Below are positions 32,467-41,344 of a stretch of DNA of 64,000 bases, one piece after another (position 1 is the first letter of the stretch; each line of letters begins with the position of its first letter). The DNA lies in NCBI RefSeq assembly GCF_016863175.1, contig NZ_BOOJ01000051.1:1-64000 (forward strand), read 5' to 3'. The DNA comes from Paraplanobispora siamensis. GTDB taxonomy: Bacteria > Actinomycetota > Actinomycetes > Streptosporangiales > Streptosporangiaceae. The notes beneath the pieces were generated by a model. The model had not been told where the DNA came from. It did not search any database and saw only the letters and a program-made list of their open reading frames with translations. A program made the translations under genes and the position numbers.

Positions 32467-33597
32467 TCACCCGGGCGGGGCGAGCACGGCGGGCAGCCGG
32501 AAGTACGGGAAGAGCTCGGGGCCGAACTGCGCCAGCTCGGTGAGCAGCCCGTCCTCGACGGTGACGACGGACAGGGAGAAGGCCCGGTAGCGCTCGTCCC
32601 CGGGGATGCGGATGTAGGTGGCGGCGGCGGGCTGCCGGTTGGCGGCGGTGGCCGTCATCCTCAGGCTCATGCCGTACGGGCCGTGCAGCACCGGAGCCCA
32701 GCGTTCGAGGATGGTCGCGCGCCCGCCGTACCAGATCGGCTCGGCACCGTGGTGGCCGCCGGCGCCCGGCTGGTGGCTGACCCGCGCGTCGGGCGCCAGG
32801 AGATCCGCCAGGGCCCGGTGGTCGGCGGCCTCGATCGCGCGCATGTAGCGCTCCAGCACCGCGCTCTCGTGATCGGTGAGGGCCGTGGCGCGCCGCCACC
32901 GGGCGCGGTCCGGCCCGAGCCGCTCCCGCAGTCCCGTCCGTGCCCGCTGCACGGAACTGGTCACCGCGGCCACCGACACGCCGAGCAGCCGCGCACACTC
33001 AGCGGCGGGCCAGCCGAGCACGTCGCGCAGGATCAGGGCCGCGCGCTGGCCGTCCGGGAGGAACTGCAGCGCGGCGACGAACGCCAGCTCCACCGTCTCC
33101 CTGCTCACCACGGCCCCGGCGGGGTCGGCGGCGGCGTCGGGCACCCCGTCGAGCAGGCCGTCGGGGTAGGGCTGCAGCCAGGGCACCGCCACGGCGGCGG
33201 GCACCTGCGGTCCGCCGGCCAGCAGCCTGCGGCGCCTGCTGTGGCGCTTGAGCAGGTCGAGACAGGCGTTGGTGGCGATGCGGTGCAGCCAGGTGCGCAG
33301 GCCGGCGCGCGCCTCGTAGCCGCCCAGACCCTGCCAGGCCCGCAGCAGGGTCTCCTGGACCATGTCCTCGGCCTCGTCCAGCGAACCGAGCATGCGGTAG
33401 CAGTGCAGCCGCAGGTCCACCCGGTGACGCGCCACGAGGTGGCCGAAGGCGGCGTCGTCGCCGCCCCGGGCCGCCGCGACCAGATCCGCCTCGGAGGCAT
33501 CGGCTCCCCCACGGGCCGCGACCGGGTCCGCCTCGGGGACGTCGCCGCGGACCGCCTCGGCGGGGTGCGGGCCGTCGCACCCGTCGCACGGCGTCAC
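32467..33597 (-). CDS. ECF sigma factor with C-terminal SnoaL-like domain
   Basis: The 376-residue protein starts at GTG 33597, overlapping the upstream reductase stop (GTGA). Sigma-70 region 2 is visible in [20 protein letters not shown] and ETLLRAWQGLGGYEARAGLR; region 4 in LILRDVLGWPAAECARLLGV and SVAAVTSSVQRAR. The last about 120 residues (ESAVLERYMRAIEAADHRAL, then PIWYGGRATI) form a SnoaL-like pocket. ECF factors of this build (TIGR02960 type) carry their regulatory domain in cis and usually lack a separate anti-sigma; none is seen here. An N-terminal Cys/Ala/Asp-rich stretch of 50 residues is unusual. Confidence 0.9.
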   Translation of the reverse strand: MTPCDGCDGPHPAEAVRGDVPEADPVAARGGADASEADLVAAARGGDDAAFGHLVARHRVDLRLHCYRMLGSLDEAEDMVQETLLRAWQGLGGYEARAGLRTWLHRIATNACLDLLKRHSRRRRLLAGGPQVPAAVAVPWLQPYPDGLLDGVPDAAADPAGAVVSRETVELAFVAALQFLPDGQRAALILRDVLGWPAAECARLLGVSVAAVTSSVQRARTGLRERLGPDRARWRRATALTDHESAVLERYMRAIEAADHRALADLLAPDARVSHQPGAGGHHGAEPIWYGGRATILERWAPVLHGPYGMSLRMTATAANRQPAAATYIRIPGDERYRAFSLSVVTVEDGLLTELAQFGPELFPYFRLPAVLAPPG

Positions 33598-34154
33598 GGG
33601 TGACCACCCGCCATGCCGGCGGGGCGGTACACCAGATGCGCCACCCCGTGCGGAAGCCGGCGCGAGCCGGTCAGCTCCAGCCGGACCGGCGCGGCCCCGT
33701 CGGCGAAGAGCCGGCGGCCCCGACCGGCGACGAGGGGGTCGAGCGTGATCTGCAGCTCGCCGAGCAGTCCCCGCTCCAGCAGCTCCCGGACCAGCCGGGC
33801 GCTGCCCGCCACCAGGACGCGTTCCTCCCGCTCCGCGAGCGTGCGCACCGCCGCCCGCACGCCTTCGCCGAGCACCGTCGTGTCGCCCCACCCCGGGTTG
33901 CCGAGGGTGCGCGAGAGCACGTACTTGCGGATGCCGTTGGTCGCCCCGGCCAGCGGCACGTCATCGGGCTGGTGGGGCCAGTAGCCTGCGAACTCCTCAT
34001 AGGTGCGGCGCCCGAGCAGCATCGCGGTGGCGCCGGCCAGCTGACCGGCGAGCACGGCCAGGCTCTCGTCGCTGACGTACGCCGGATGCCACAGGTGGGG
34101 CGCCTCCATGACCCCGTCCAGGGTCAGGAACATCGTCGCGCTGATGTGAACCAC
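33594..34154 (-). CDS. Dihydrofolate reductase/RibD C-terminal family protein
   Basis: The 186-residue protein starts at GTG 34154 (GAGGAGG upstream). The family pattern is SATMFLTLDGVMEAPHLWHP, LLGRRTYEEFAGYWP, KYVLSRTL and LVAGSARLVRELLERGL, with a C-terminal RLFADGAAPVRLELT. These RibD_C-like proteins bind NADPH; most actinobacterial members are uncharacterised reductases, not true folate enzymes. It is translationally coupled to the downstream ECF sigma gene, a pairing common in actinomycetes. Confidence 0.87.
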   Translation of the reverse strand: MVHISATMFLTLDGVMEAPHLWHPAYVSDESLAVLAGQLAGATAMLLGRRTYEEFAGYWPHQPDDVPLAGATNGIRKYVLSRTLGNPGWGDTTVLGEGVRAAVRTLAEREERVLVAGSARLVRELLERGLLGELQITLDPLVAGRGRRLFADGAAPVRLELTGSRRLPHGVAHLVYRPAGMAGGHP

Positions 34155-34284
34155 TCATGCCTCCTCGTCCGGGTGAGCCGGCTGACCGCCGACACCACCA
34201 CTGACGGCACGAGCGGGCGGAACTCATCGGCCTCATCGGACCCGTCGGCCCGTCCCAGCGTGCCATCCCCTCTCCCGGCGCTTC

Positions 34285-35292
34285 ATGATGCTGGGTGTGG
34301 AGAAGAGATCTGTGCCGGCGGACGCGATCGCCGCGGCCCGCGACGGTGACGCCGGAGCGTTCGCGCTGCTGGTCGAGCCGCTGCGGGGAGAGCTGCACGC
34401 CCACTGCTACCGCATGCTTGGCTCGGTGCACGACGCCGAGGACGCCCTGCAGGAGACGCTGGTGCGGGCCTGGCAGGGGCTGGCACGGTTCGACGGGCGC
34501 GGCGGGTCGCTGCGCGCCTGGATGTACAAGATCGCCACCAACCGGTGCCTGACCATGCTGGAACGGCGCCGCCGCCGGGAGCTGCCGGCCGATCTGAGCC
34601 CGGGTTCGCCGGTGACGGAGACCGTCTGGGTCGAGCCGTACCCGGACGACCGGCTGGGCTGGGTGCGGGAGCTGGATCCCGAGGCGCGGATCCTCGCCAG
34701 GGAGGGCCTTGAGCTGGCCTTCGTCGCGGCGGTGCAGCACCTGCCCGGCCGCCAGCGGGCGGCGCTGCTGCTGCGGCAGGTCCTCGGTTTCAGCGCCCTG
34801 GAGACGGCCGGGTTCCTGGACACCTCCGTCGCCGCGGTCAACAGCGCGTTGCAACGGGCGCGCGCCCTGCTCGACGGGCGGCTGCCCGAGACCACCCAGC
34901 AGGCCGTACTGCGCGCCCTGGGCGAGCGGCCGGTGCGCGATCTCGCCCGGCGCTACGCCGCCGCGTGGGAGGACGGGGACGTCGAGGCGATCGTGGCGAT
35001 GCTCGCCGAGGACGCCCGCTACTCGATGCCGCCGCTGACCGCCTGGTACCGGGGACGGCCCGCGATCCGCGCCTTCCTCCTGGACGGGCCGCTGCGGGGG
35101 CGCTGGCGCTTCGTACCGGCGACGGCCAACGGGCAGGTGGCCTTCGGCACCTACCTGTGGGACGACGAGCGGGCGGTCCACCTCCCCTCGGGCCTGGACG
35201 TCCTGTGCCTGTCCGGGCCGCGGATCGCCGAGGTGGTGTCGTTCCTGACGGCGGACCTGCCCGCTTTCGGCCTGCCGGCGGAGATCGCCTGA
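34285..35292 (+). CDS. ECF sigma factor with C-terminal SnoaL-like domain (second)
   Basis: The 335-residue protein has several possible starts (ATG 34285 or 34288, GTG 34297). Region 2 reads [20 protein letters not shown] and [20 protein letters not shown]; region 4 includes [20 protein letters not shown] and [20 protein letters not shown]. The SnoaL-like tail is [20 protein letters not shown] through [10 protein letters not shown]-type sequence. It is similar in build to the factor at 32467 but on the opposite strand; shared blocks HCYRMLGS and ETL.RAWQGL suggest paralogy. A SnoaL-fold protein follows 83 bp downstream and could be its target or partner. Confidence 0.9.
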   Translation: MMLGVEKRSVPADAIAAARDGDAGAFALLVEPLRGELHAHCYRMLGSVHDAEDALQETLVRAWQGLARFDGRGGSLRAWMYKIATNRCLTMLERRRRRELPADLSPGSPVTETVWVEPYPDDRLGWVRELDPEARILAREGLELAFVAAVQHLPGRQRAALLLRQVLGFSALETAGFLDTSVAAVNSALQRARALLDGRLPETTQQAVLRALGERPVRDLARRYAAAWEDGDVEAIVAMLAEDARYSMPPLTAWYRGRPAIRAFLLDGPLRGRWRFVPATANGQVAFGTYLWDDERAVHLPSGLDVLCLSGPRIAEVVSFLTADLPAFGLPAEIA

Positions 35293-35375
35293 GGAATTCC
35301 GGCGGGAGCGATGAGTCGGGACCGTGCGGCGGGGTTACAGCTGTGACCGCACCACCGACGATGAGGAGGAACCCG

Positions 35376-35816
35376 ATGTCCGCCGACCACGCCATCGCCC
35401 GCCCCGAGGAGATCGTCCCCGCCACCGGCGACGACGCCCTGATCCGGGAGCTGATCGAGCGCTGGGTGCGCGCCGTCGACGCCGGAGACCTGGCCGGGAC
35501 CCTCGCCGACCACGCCGACGACATCGTGATGTTCGACGTGCCGCCGCCGGCGGAGGGCGTGCGCGGCTCCGACGCCTACCGGGCCGCCTGGCCCGGATTC
35601 CTGGACTGGCAGGCGCGGGAAGCCCGCTTCGAGCTCACCTCGCTGGAGGTGACCGCCGGGCGGGACGTCGCCTTCGCCCATGCCCTGCTGCGCTGCGGTA
35701 CCCCCGAGGATCTCGCGCGCGACCCGCGCAACCGCCTCCGGCTGACCTTCGGGCTGCGCAGGCAGGACGGGCGCTGGGTCATCGCCCACGAGCACCACTC
35801 CTTCCCCAGCCCGTAG
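35376..35816 (+). CDS. SnoaL-like (DUF4440/SgcJ-type) small protein
   Basis: The 146-residue protein starts at ATG 35376, behind GAGGAGGA at 5 nt. The cone-shaped alpha/beta fold is recognisable from LIRELIERWVRAVDAGDLAG, ADDIVMFDVPPPAEGVRGSD and FGLRRQDGRWVIAHEHHSFP. Members bind small hydrophobic molecules or act as isomerases; activity cannot be assigned. It probably belongs to the transcript of the preceding ECF sigma factor. Confidence 0.82.
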   Translation: MSADHAIARPEEIVPATGDDALIRELIERWVRAVDAGDLAGTLADHADDIVMFDVPPPAEGVRGSDAYRAAWPGFLDWQAREARFELTSLEVTAGRDVAFAHALLRCGTPEDLARDPRNRLRLTFGLRRQDGRWVIAHEHHSFPSP

Positions 35817-35839
35817 CCCCCGGCTCCGGGCTGGGGGCT
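35815..35839. terminator. Short bidirectional hairpin between convergent genes
   Basis: AGCCCCC (35815-35821) pairs with GGGGGCT (35833-35839), enclosing 11 nt. It overlaps the stop codon of the SnoaL-like gene and lies before the convergent acyl-CoA ligase stop at 35854. It is a modest stem without a T-tract. Confidence 0.45.
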
Positions 35840-35853
35840 CCGGCGTCCCGGGC

Positions 35854-37365
35854 TCAGGCGGACGGTTTGAGGTCCAGTTTGGCGATCTTGCCGTTGGCCG
35901 TCTTGGGGAGCGTGTCCCGTATCTCCACCTGCCGGGGGTACTTGTAGGCGGCCATGCGGTCCCGGCAGTGGGCGATCAGCTCCTCCGCCGTCGCCGAAGC
36001 GCCCGGTTTGAGCGCCGCGAAGGCCTTGACCTCCTCGCCGAGCCGGACGTCCGGGACGCCGATCACGGCGGCCTCGGCCACGGCCGGATGGGTGTAGAGG
36101 ACCTCCTCCACCTCGCGCGGATACACGTTGTACCCGCCGCGGATGATCAGCTCCTTCTTCCGGTCCACGATGAAGAAGAAGCCGTCCTCGTCCACGTAGC
36201 CGAGGTCGCCGGTGTGCAGCCAGCCGCCGGACATCACCTCCGCGGTCGCCTCGGGCCGACGGTGGTAGCCCTTCATCACGTGGAAGCCGCGGGTGACGAT
36301 CTCGCCGATGTGCTCACGGCCCGGCGGGAGACGGTCGCCGTGCTCGTCCCAGACCTGCGACTCGGTGCCCCAGATGGGCTTGCCGACGCTGTAGGCCCGC
36401 CGCTCCTGCGCGCTGATGTTGAACGTCGTGGTCGAGGCGGTCTCGGTCAGGCCGTACCCCTCCAGAATGATCAGGCCGAACCGCTCCTCGAAGGCGTCCA
36501 TGACGTGGGCGGGGATGGCCTGTCCCCCGGAGATGGCCACGCGGAGCGAGGAGGTGTCGTAGCGGTCGAGCTCCGGGTGGTCCAGCAGCGCCACGAACAT
36601 GGTGGGCACGCCCTCGTAGATCGTGACCCGGTCCCGCTGGATGGCCTCCAGCGCGGCCTTGGCGTCGAAGCGGGGCACCAGCGAGAGGGTGCAGCCGAAG
36701 CGCACGCACACGTTCAGGATGCTCGACAGCCCGAAGACGTGGAACAGCGGCAGAATCGCCAGCGCGACGTCGTCGGGCCGGACGTCGAACAGCCGCCCGG
36801 GGATGTCGGCGTTCATGTAGAGCTGGAAGTGCGTCAGCTCGGCGCCCTTGGGCGCACCGGTGGTGCCGGAGGTGAACACGATCGCGGCGGTGTCGGAGGC
36901 CTCGCGTGCGGCGATCGGCCGTGTACCGGCGACCGGCCTGGGCAGCTCGGCGTACGGCCTGGCGGCGCGGGCGGGCGCGCCCACGACGAACACGTCCTTG
37001 ACACCCGCCTCCTCGGCCCCGAGCGCCGCCTCCCCGGCCGCGCCCTCCCAGGTGACGAGCGCCCGGGCCAGCGAGTTGCGCAGGCTGTAGCTCACCTCCC
37101 GGGCCTTGAGCAGCGGGTTGAGCGGCACCACGACGGCGCCGGCCTTGAGGATGCCGAAGTAGGTGACCACGAACTGCGGGATGTTCGGCAGTTGCAGGGC
37201 CACGGCGTCGCCCGGCTGGACGCCGAGCGCGGCCAGCCCTTCGGCGACCGCGTCGGACGACGCGTCCAGCTCGGCGTAGGTCATGGCGCCTGCGGGGTGA
37301 CGGACGGCGTCCCTGCCGGGCACCGCCGCCGCCGACTCCCGGAGGATGACGGCGAGGTTGAACAT
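35854..37365 (-). CDS. Acyl-CoA synthetase (AMP-forming, FadD type)
   Basis: The 503-residue ANL-superfamily ligase starts at ATG 37365 behind AAGGAGA. The AMP-binding P-loop is IVFTSGTTGAPKGAELTHF; further motifs are EGYGLTETAST (A5), WLHTGDLGYVDEDGF (A7), IVDRKKELIIRGGYNVYPRE (A8) and the catalytic Lys in LPKTANGKIAKLDL (A10). The set is typical of long- or medium-chain acyl-CoA ligases. It lies 11 bp after the wax ester synthase/DGAT gene and is last of a four-gene operon, where it can supply acyl-CoA to the acyltransferase. Confidence 0.9.
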   Translation of the reverse strand: MFNLAVILRESAAAVPGRDAVRHPAGAMTYAELDASSDAVAEGLAALGVQPGDAVALQLPNIPQFVVTYFGILKAGAVVVPLNPLLKAREVSYSLRNSLARALVTWEGAAGEAALGAEEAGVKDVFVVGAPARAARPYAELPRPVAGTRPIAAREASDTAAIVFTSGTTGAPKGAELTHFQLYMNADIPGRLFDVRPDDVALAILPLFHVFGLSSILNVCVRFGCTLSLVPRFDAKAALEAIQRDRVTIYEGVPTMFVALLDHPELDRYDTSSLRVAISGGQAIPAHVMDAFEERFGLIILEGYGLTETASTTTFNISAQERRAYSVGKPIWGTESQVWDEHGDRLPPGREHIGEIVTRGFHVMKGYHRRPEATAEVMSGGWLHTGDLGYVDEDGFFFIVDRKKELIIRGGYNVYPREVEEVLYTHPAVAEAAVIGVPDVRLGEEVKAFAALKPGASATAEELIAHCRDRMAAYKYPRQVEIRDTLPKTANGKIAKLDLKPSA

Positions 37366-37376
37366 GGCGTTCTCCT

Positions 37377-38852
37377 TCAGGTGCCGGCCTTCTTCCCGGC
37401 CGCCGCCCGTGGGCGGGCCGCGGTCCGGCGGGGTCCGGCGGTTCTCGTGGAGGTGCGCTTGGCGGGGCGGTGGACCTTGACCAGGGCCCGCAGTTCCGCC
37501 CCGATGTCGTCGGCGAACCGGGCGACCTCGGGAGCGTTGTCGTAGTCGCCGGTGACGCCGATGGCGATCTGGTCGCAGTAGGTGAAGATGGACACGCCGG
37601 TGCGCAGCCCGGACGCGATGGGCACGTACGGGAGGATCTCCAGCGTGCGGCGGCCGAGCAGGTACAGCGGCTGACGCGGGCCCGGCACGTTCGTCGTGAC
37701 GGTGACGATGTTGTGCTGCGGCAGGCGGGCGACCAGCCGCAGCCCCCAGTTGATCGGGGGGAACGGCTCGTGGCGGGCCAGCGTGGTCATCGCCTGTCCG
37801 GCCTGCGCCTCCATGCCGGCCTTGAGCTCGGCGAGGTGCTCGTGTACGGCGCGCAGCCGCTCGGCCGGTTCGGCGACGTGGACGGGCAGGAAGGGCAGCA
37901 GGCACGAGATGCGGTTGTCCGGGACACCCTCCTGGCCGCGGACCCGTACGTTGACGGGCACGAGAGAGCGCACGGCGCGCGGGCCGGGTTCCTCGCCGCG
38001 CTGGATCAGCAGTTTTCTGAAGGCGCCGCTGACGGCCGCCAGCGCCACGTCGTTGAGGCTGACGCCCGCGCGCCGCTTGACCTCCAGCAGGTCGCCGATG
38101 GGGGCGCGGACGACCGCGTACCTGCGCTGCTCGCCGATGGGGCCGGTGAGCGTCGAGCCGGAGGCGGGACGCAGAGCGCCGGCCAGGTTGAACAGGCCCC
38201 GGGTGGTCTCGGCGATGAGGCGGGCGGTGTCCTTCGGGGTGCGCAGCGCCCCGCCGATCATCCGGAGCTGCTCGACCGGGTTGAGCGCGAGGTCGCGCAG
38301 CGCGCCGGCGACCAGGCTCCAGGTGGACGGCTCCGGGCCGGGGTGCCAGGTGTCCTCGGGCATGGGGCCGCTGCCCCCGGGCGACAGGTCGAAGATCAGA
38401 TAGTAGAGATGGGTGCCGGACACGCCGTCGACCATGCAGTGGTGCACCTTCGACACCAGGGCCCAGCGGCCGCCGGACAGCCCTTCGAGCACCCAGTACT
38501 CCCACAGCGGCCGGTCGCGGTCCAGCCGCTGCGACATGATGACGCCGATCAGCTCGCACATCGCCGCGTCGTCGCCGGGGGCGGGCACGCGTATCCGCCT
38601 GACGTGATACTCCAGCTCGAAGTCCGGGTCGTCCACCCAGACGGGCGAGCCGAGGTCGAACGGGAGCTGCCTGGCCTTCTGCCGATAGCGCGGGATCAGC
38701 GGCAGCCTGGCCCTGACGGCCGCGAGGAACTCCTCGTGGGCCGGCGGGGGGCCTTCGAGCACGGCGACGGAGGAGATCGCCAGCGACACCTCGGGTTCCT
38801 CGTCCTCGAGATCGAGGAACACCGCGTCAAGGGGGCTCAGATGGTCGGTCAT
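37377..38852 (-). CDS. Wax ester synthase/diacylglycerol acyltransferase (WS/DGAT)
   Basis: The 491-residue acyltransferase carries the catalytic HHxxxDG motif in VSKVHHCMVDGVSGTHLYYL and the N-terminal MTDHLSPLDAVFLDLED, typical of actinobacterial Tgs enzymes. NVRVRGQEGVPDNRISCLLP and the C-terminal TNVPGPRQPLYLLGRR (conserved NVPGP) complete the family pattern. It esterifies acyl-CoA to diacylglycerol or fatty alcohol, making storage lipids at the membrane face. The last about 30 residues are Arg/Ala/Thr-rich. It is operonic with HMG-CoA reductase, a hydrolase and an acyl-CoA ligase. Confidence 0.93.
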   Translation of the reverse strand: MTDHLSPLDAVFLDLEDEEPEVSLAISSVAVLEGPPPAHEEFLAAVRARLPLIPRYRQKARQLPFDLGSPVWVDDPDFELEYHVRRIRVPAPGDDAAMCELIGVIMSQRLDRDRPLWEYWVLEGLSGGRWALVSKVHHCMVDGVSGTHLYYLIFDLSPGGSGPMPEDTWHPGPEPSTWSLVAGALRDLALNPVEQLRMIGGALRTPKDTARLIAETTRGLFNLAGALRPASGSTLTGPIGEQRRYAVVRAPIGDLLEVKRRAGVSLNDVALAAVSGAFRKLLIQRGEEPGPRAVRSLVPVNVRVRGQEGVPDNRISCLLPFLPVHVAEPAERLRAVHEHLAELKAGMEAQAGQAMTTLARHEPFPPINWGLRLVARLPQHNIVTVTTNVPGPRQPLYLLGRRTLEILPYVPIASGLRTGVSIFTYCDQIAIGVTGDYDNAPEVARFADDIGAELRALVKVHRPAKRTSTRTAGPRRTAARPRAAAGKKAGT

Positions 38853-38900
38853 GTCGATCGCCGCCGCTTCGCCGCAGGGGGTGGGACGTCGTCTTCAGCA

Positions 38901-39902
38901 TCAGGGGGCGGACGCTGGACGCACAGAGCCGTTCGGCCCCGTCGCCGTCGCCGTTCGGCCCGGCCCGAACGGGTGGGTCGCGGTCCGTACGGCCTCGGCG
39001 GCGGCGTCCGAGGCGAGCCAGCGCAGGATCTCCGCGGCGGTTTCGCGGGGGGCCTCCAGCTGGGGGACGTGGCCCACGCCCGGCAGGATCACCAGTTCCC
39101 ACGAGGGCTGGGTCCTGGCCAGCGCCCGGGAGGCGGCGGCGGGGACCAGGCGGTCCCGCTCGCCGTGGACGAGCAGGCCCGGGGCGCGGATCGCGCGGAT
39201 CGCGCGCCGGTAGGACGAGCCGGGCGGGCCGCCCGCCGTACGCACCACTGATCGGGCCGCGTGCAGGAAGTCGCGTTCGGCGTGCTCCAGGGTCGCCCGG
39301 TGGCGTGCCAGGTCGACGTGGGCGGCGACGACCTCGGGCGGCACCCGTGAGGGGTCGGCGCAGCACATCCTGAGCACCATGCCGACCGTGGTCTCGGGGG
39401 ACAGGGTACGGCGGCGGCCTATCACGAGGCGGCCGAACAACGGCGTGGCGTACGCGGCGAACAAGGCCGCCACCAGCGGGTCGGGCAGGGCGGGCACGAA
39501 CGCCGCCGCCGGGTTGAGCAGCACCAGGCCCGCGACGGCCTCCGGGTGGGTGCCGGCCTCGAGGAGGGAGATCATCCCGCCCATCGAGTTGCCCATGAGG
39601 ATCACCGGGCCGCCGGCGACCGCGGTGACGAAATGGTGCAGCAGGCGCCGGTTGGCCTGGACGGTGGTGGACCTGCCGTCGGCGCGGGTCAAGCCGTGCC
39701 CGGCCAGGTCCGGCGCGATCAGCCGGCAGCGGCCGGTCAGCAGCGGGGCCACGGCCAGCCAGTTGAGGGCGGACCCGCCGAGCCCGTGCACCGCGACGAC
39801 CACCGGCCCGTCGGGCGGGCCGCCGTAGTCGATGTAGTGGACCGGGCCGTGGAGATCGGCCCACCGGCTCCGGCCGGGTTCCCCGGCCTGTGTCGTCCCC
39901 AT
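38901..39902 (-). CDS. Alpha/beta hydrolase
   Basis: The 333-residue protein starts at ATG 39902 behind AAGGGGGCGAC. The oxyanion region is VVAVHGLGGSALNWLAVAPL; the nucleophile elbow is LMGNSMGGMISLLEA; the acid is in LLVHGERDRLVPAAA; the catalytic His is in LPGVGHVPQLEAP. The C-terminal 40 residues are Pro/Thr-rich. The fold is that of lipases, esterases and meta-cleavage hydrolases. It sits between HMG-CoA reductase (22-bp gap) and WS/DGAT (48-bp gap), so an acyl-ester substrate is likely. Confidence 0.88.
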   Translation of the reverse strand: MGTTQAGEPGRSRWADLHGPVHYIDYGGPPDGPVVVAVHGLGGSALNWLAVAPLLTGRCRLIAPDLAGHGLTRADGRSTTVQANRRLLHHFVTAVAGGPVILMGNSMGGMISLLEAGTHPEAVAGLVLLNPAAAFVPALPDPLVAALFAAYATPLFGRLVIGRRRTLSPETTVGMVLRMCCADPSRVPPEVVAAHVDLARHRATLEHAERDFLHAARSVVRTAGGPPGSSYRRAIRAIRAPGLLVHGERDRLVPAAASRALARTQPSWELVILPGVGHVPQLEAPRETAAEILRWLASDAAAEAVRTATHPFGPGRTATATGPNGSVRPASAP

Positions 39903-39925
39903 GTCGCCCCCTTAGTACTGATATT

Positions 39926-41167
39926 TCATGAATGTTCTGGACCTGGACGGTTGCGGCCGAGACGTTCGTGGGCGTCCACCCAGTCGTCCCGGACCACGGC
40001 GCAGGCCAGGGACACCTCGCCGGCCAGTACCGTCGCCGCGCAGATCTCGGCGAGCCTGGCCGCCTTGCCGGGACCCCGGCACCCCAGCAGTTCCAGGCAC
40101 TCGCGCTGGGTGGGCAGGCCGGTGCCGCCGCCGCAGGTGGCCACGATCAGTGCGGGCAGGGTTGTCGACCAGTAGTAGTCGCCCGAGTCCAGCAGCCGCG
40201 TATAGCTGAGCGCGGCGTGCGACTCGGCCACGTTGGCGACGTCCTGGCCGGTGGCGATGAACAGGGCGGCCAGCCCGTTGGCCGCGTGCGCGCCGTTGCT
40301 CGCCGAGCCCGCCAGTGTGGCGCCGGTCATCGTCACCTGGCGCCACCGGAACAGCTCGGCGGCCTCCACCCCCATGAGGGCCCGCAGCCTGCGCCGGTCC
40401 AGCACCGCCTCGGCGACCACCCGGCGTCCGCGCGTGAGCAGGGTGTTGATCTGGGAGTGCTTCTTGTCTGTGTCGATGTTGCCCGACAGCAGGTAGGCCG
40501 GCCTGCCCGGATGGGCCGCCCTGATCCACTCGCAGGCGGCCCTGGTGGCCTTGCCGGTCATGTTCTGGCCCGCCGCGTCCCCGGTGGTGTAGTTGAAGCG
40601 CAGGTAACGGAGCGGGCCCACCTGGTACTGGCCGATGTTCCGCAGCCGCCCGTGCCGCGTCGTGGCCTCGGCGACCTTCCTGATCTCGGCGAAGTGCTCC
40701 TCGACCCAGACGCCGAAGTCGCGGGCCTGGAGCGCGCCGTCGAAGGAGAACACCGGGCCGCGCTGCATGGACTCCTCCACGACGGCCGCCGTGACGCCCC
40801 CGCATTCCGTCAGCAGCCGCATGCCGCGGTTGTAGCTGGCCACGAGCGTCCCCTCGGTGGTGGCCAGCGGCACCAGGAAGTCACCGCGGGCGTGCTCGCC
40901 GTTGATCCGCAACGGCCCGGCGACGCCGATGGGGACCTGGGCGACGCCGATGAAGTTCTCGATGTTGCCCTTCGCCGCGGCGGGGTCGTACGGGCCCGCG
41001 CCGCCGACGTTCACCAGCGCGGCGCCGGTGTGCTCGGCGAGCAGGCGGCGGCGCAGGGCGGCCATGCGCGCGTTGTGGTCGTCGACGGGGTCACGCGGAA
41101 CGCGCACCCGCCGGCCCGTGGCCGACCGCGCGGGGCCGGCCGGATCTGTGACACCCACGGCTCTCAC
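39926..41167 (-). CDS. Hydroxymethylglutaryl-CoA reductase family protein (class I-like)
   Basis: The 413-residue catalytic-domain protein has the class I motifs NIENFIGVAQVPIGVAGPL, LATTEGTLVASYNRGMRLL (catalytic Glu), TTGDAAGQNMTGKATRA, GNIDTDKKHSQIN (catalytic Lys), ATGQDVANVAESHA (Asp) and CGGGTGLPTQ; a C-terminal His is in DAHERLGRNR. It would reduce an HMG-CoA-type thioester to the alcohol with NADPH. No membrane anchor and no other mevalonate genes are in the window. It heads an operon with hydrolase, WS/DGAT and acyl-CoA ligase, which is an odd context and may indicate another acyl-CoA substrate. Confidence 0.9.
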   Translation of the reverse strand: MRAVGVTDPAGPARSATGRRVRVPRDPVDDHNARMAALRRRLLAEHTGAALVNVGGAGPYDPAAAKGNIENFIGVAQVPIGVAGPLRINGEHARGDFLVPLATTEGTLVASYNRGMRLLTECGGVTAAVVEESMQRGPVFSFDGALQARDFGVWVEEHFAEIRKVAEATTRHGRLRNIGQYQVGPLRYLRFNYTTGDAAGQNMTGKATRAACEWIRAAHPGRPAYLLSGNIDTDKKHSQINTLLTRGRRVVAEAVLDRRRLRALMGVEAAELFRWRQVTMTGATLAGSASNGAHAANGLAALFIATGQDVANVAESHAALSYTRLLDSGDYYWSTTLPALIVATCGGGTGLPTQRECLELLGCRGPGKAARLAEICAATVLAGEVSLACAVVRDDWVDAHERLGRNRPGPEHS

Positions 41168-41344
41168 TTCCCGCCATGTGCCGGATGCTCCCCCATCGTC
41201 GGCGGCCGGGCCGCGGGGAGGAAGAGTCCTTGGCCCTGTCCTGCCGGGGACCTCCGGGCCGGCCCGGCCGGCGGAACGGGCCGTAGCGGCTTGCGGATCC
41301 GCCGGGTGGCCGCGCTTTCCGGACGTGTCCGGCGGGTGCGCGTT

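Noticed and set aside
35854-41167. Terpenoid biosynthetic cluster because of HMG-CoA reductase
   Set aside because: No prenyltransferase, terpene cyclase, mevalonate kinase or IPP isomerase gene is nearby.
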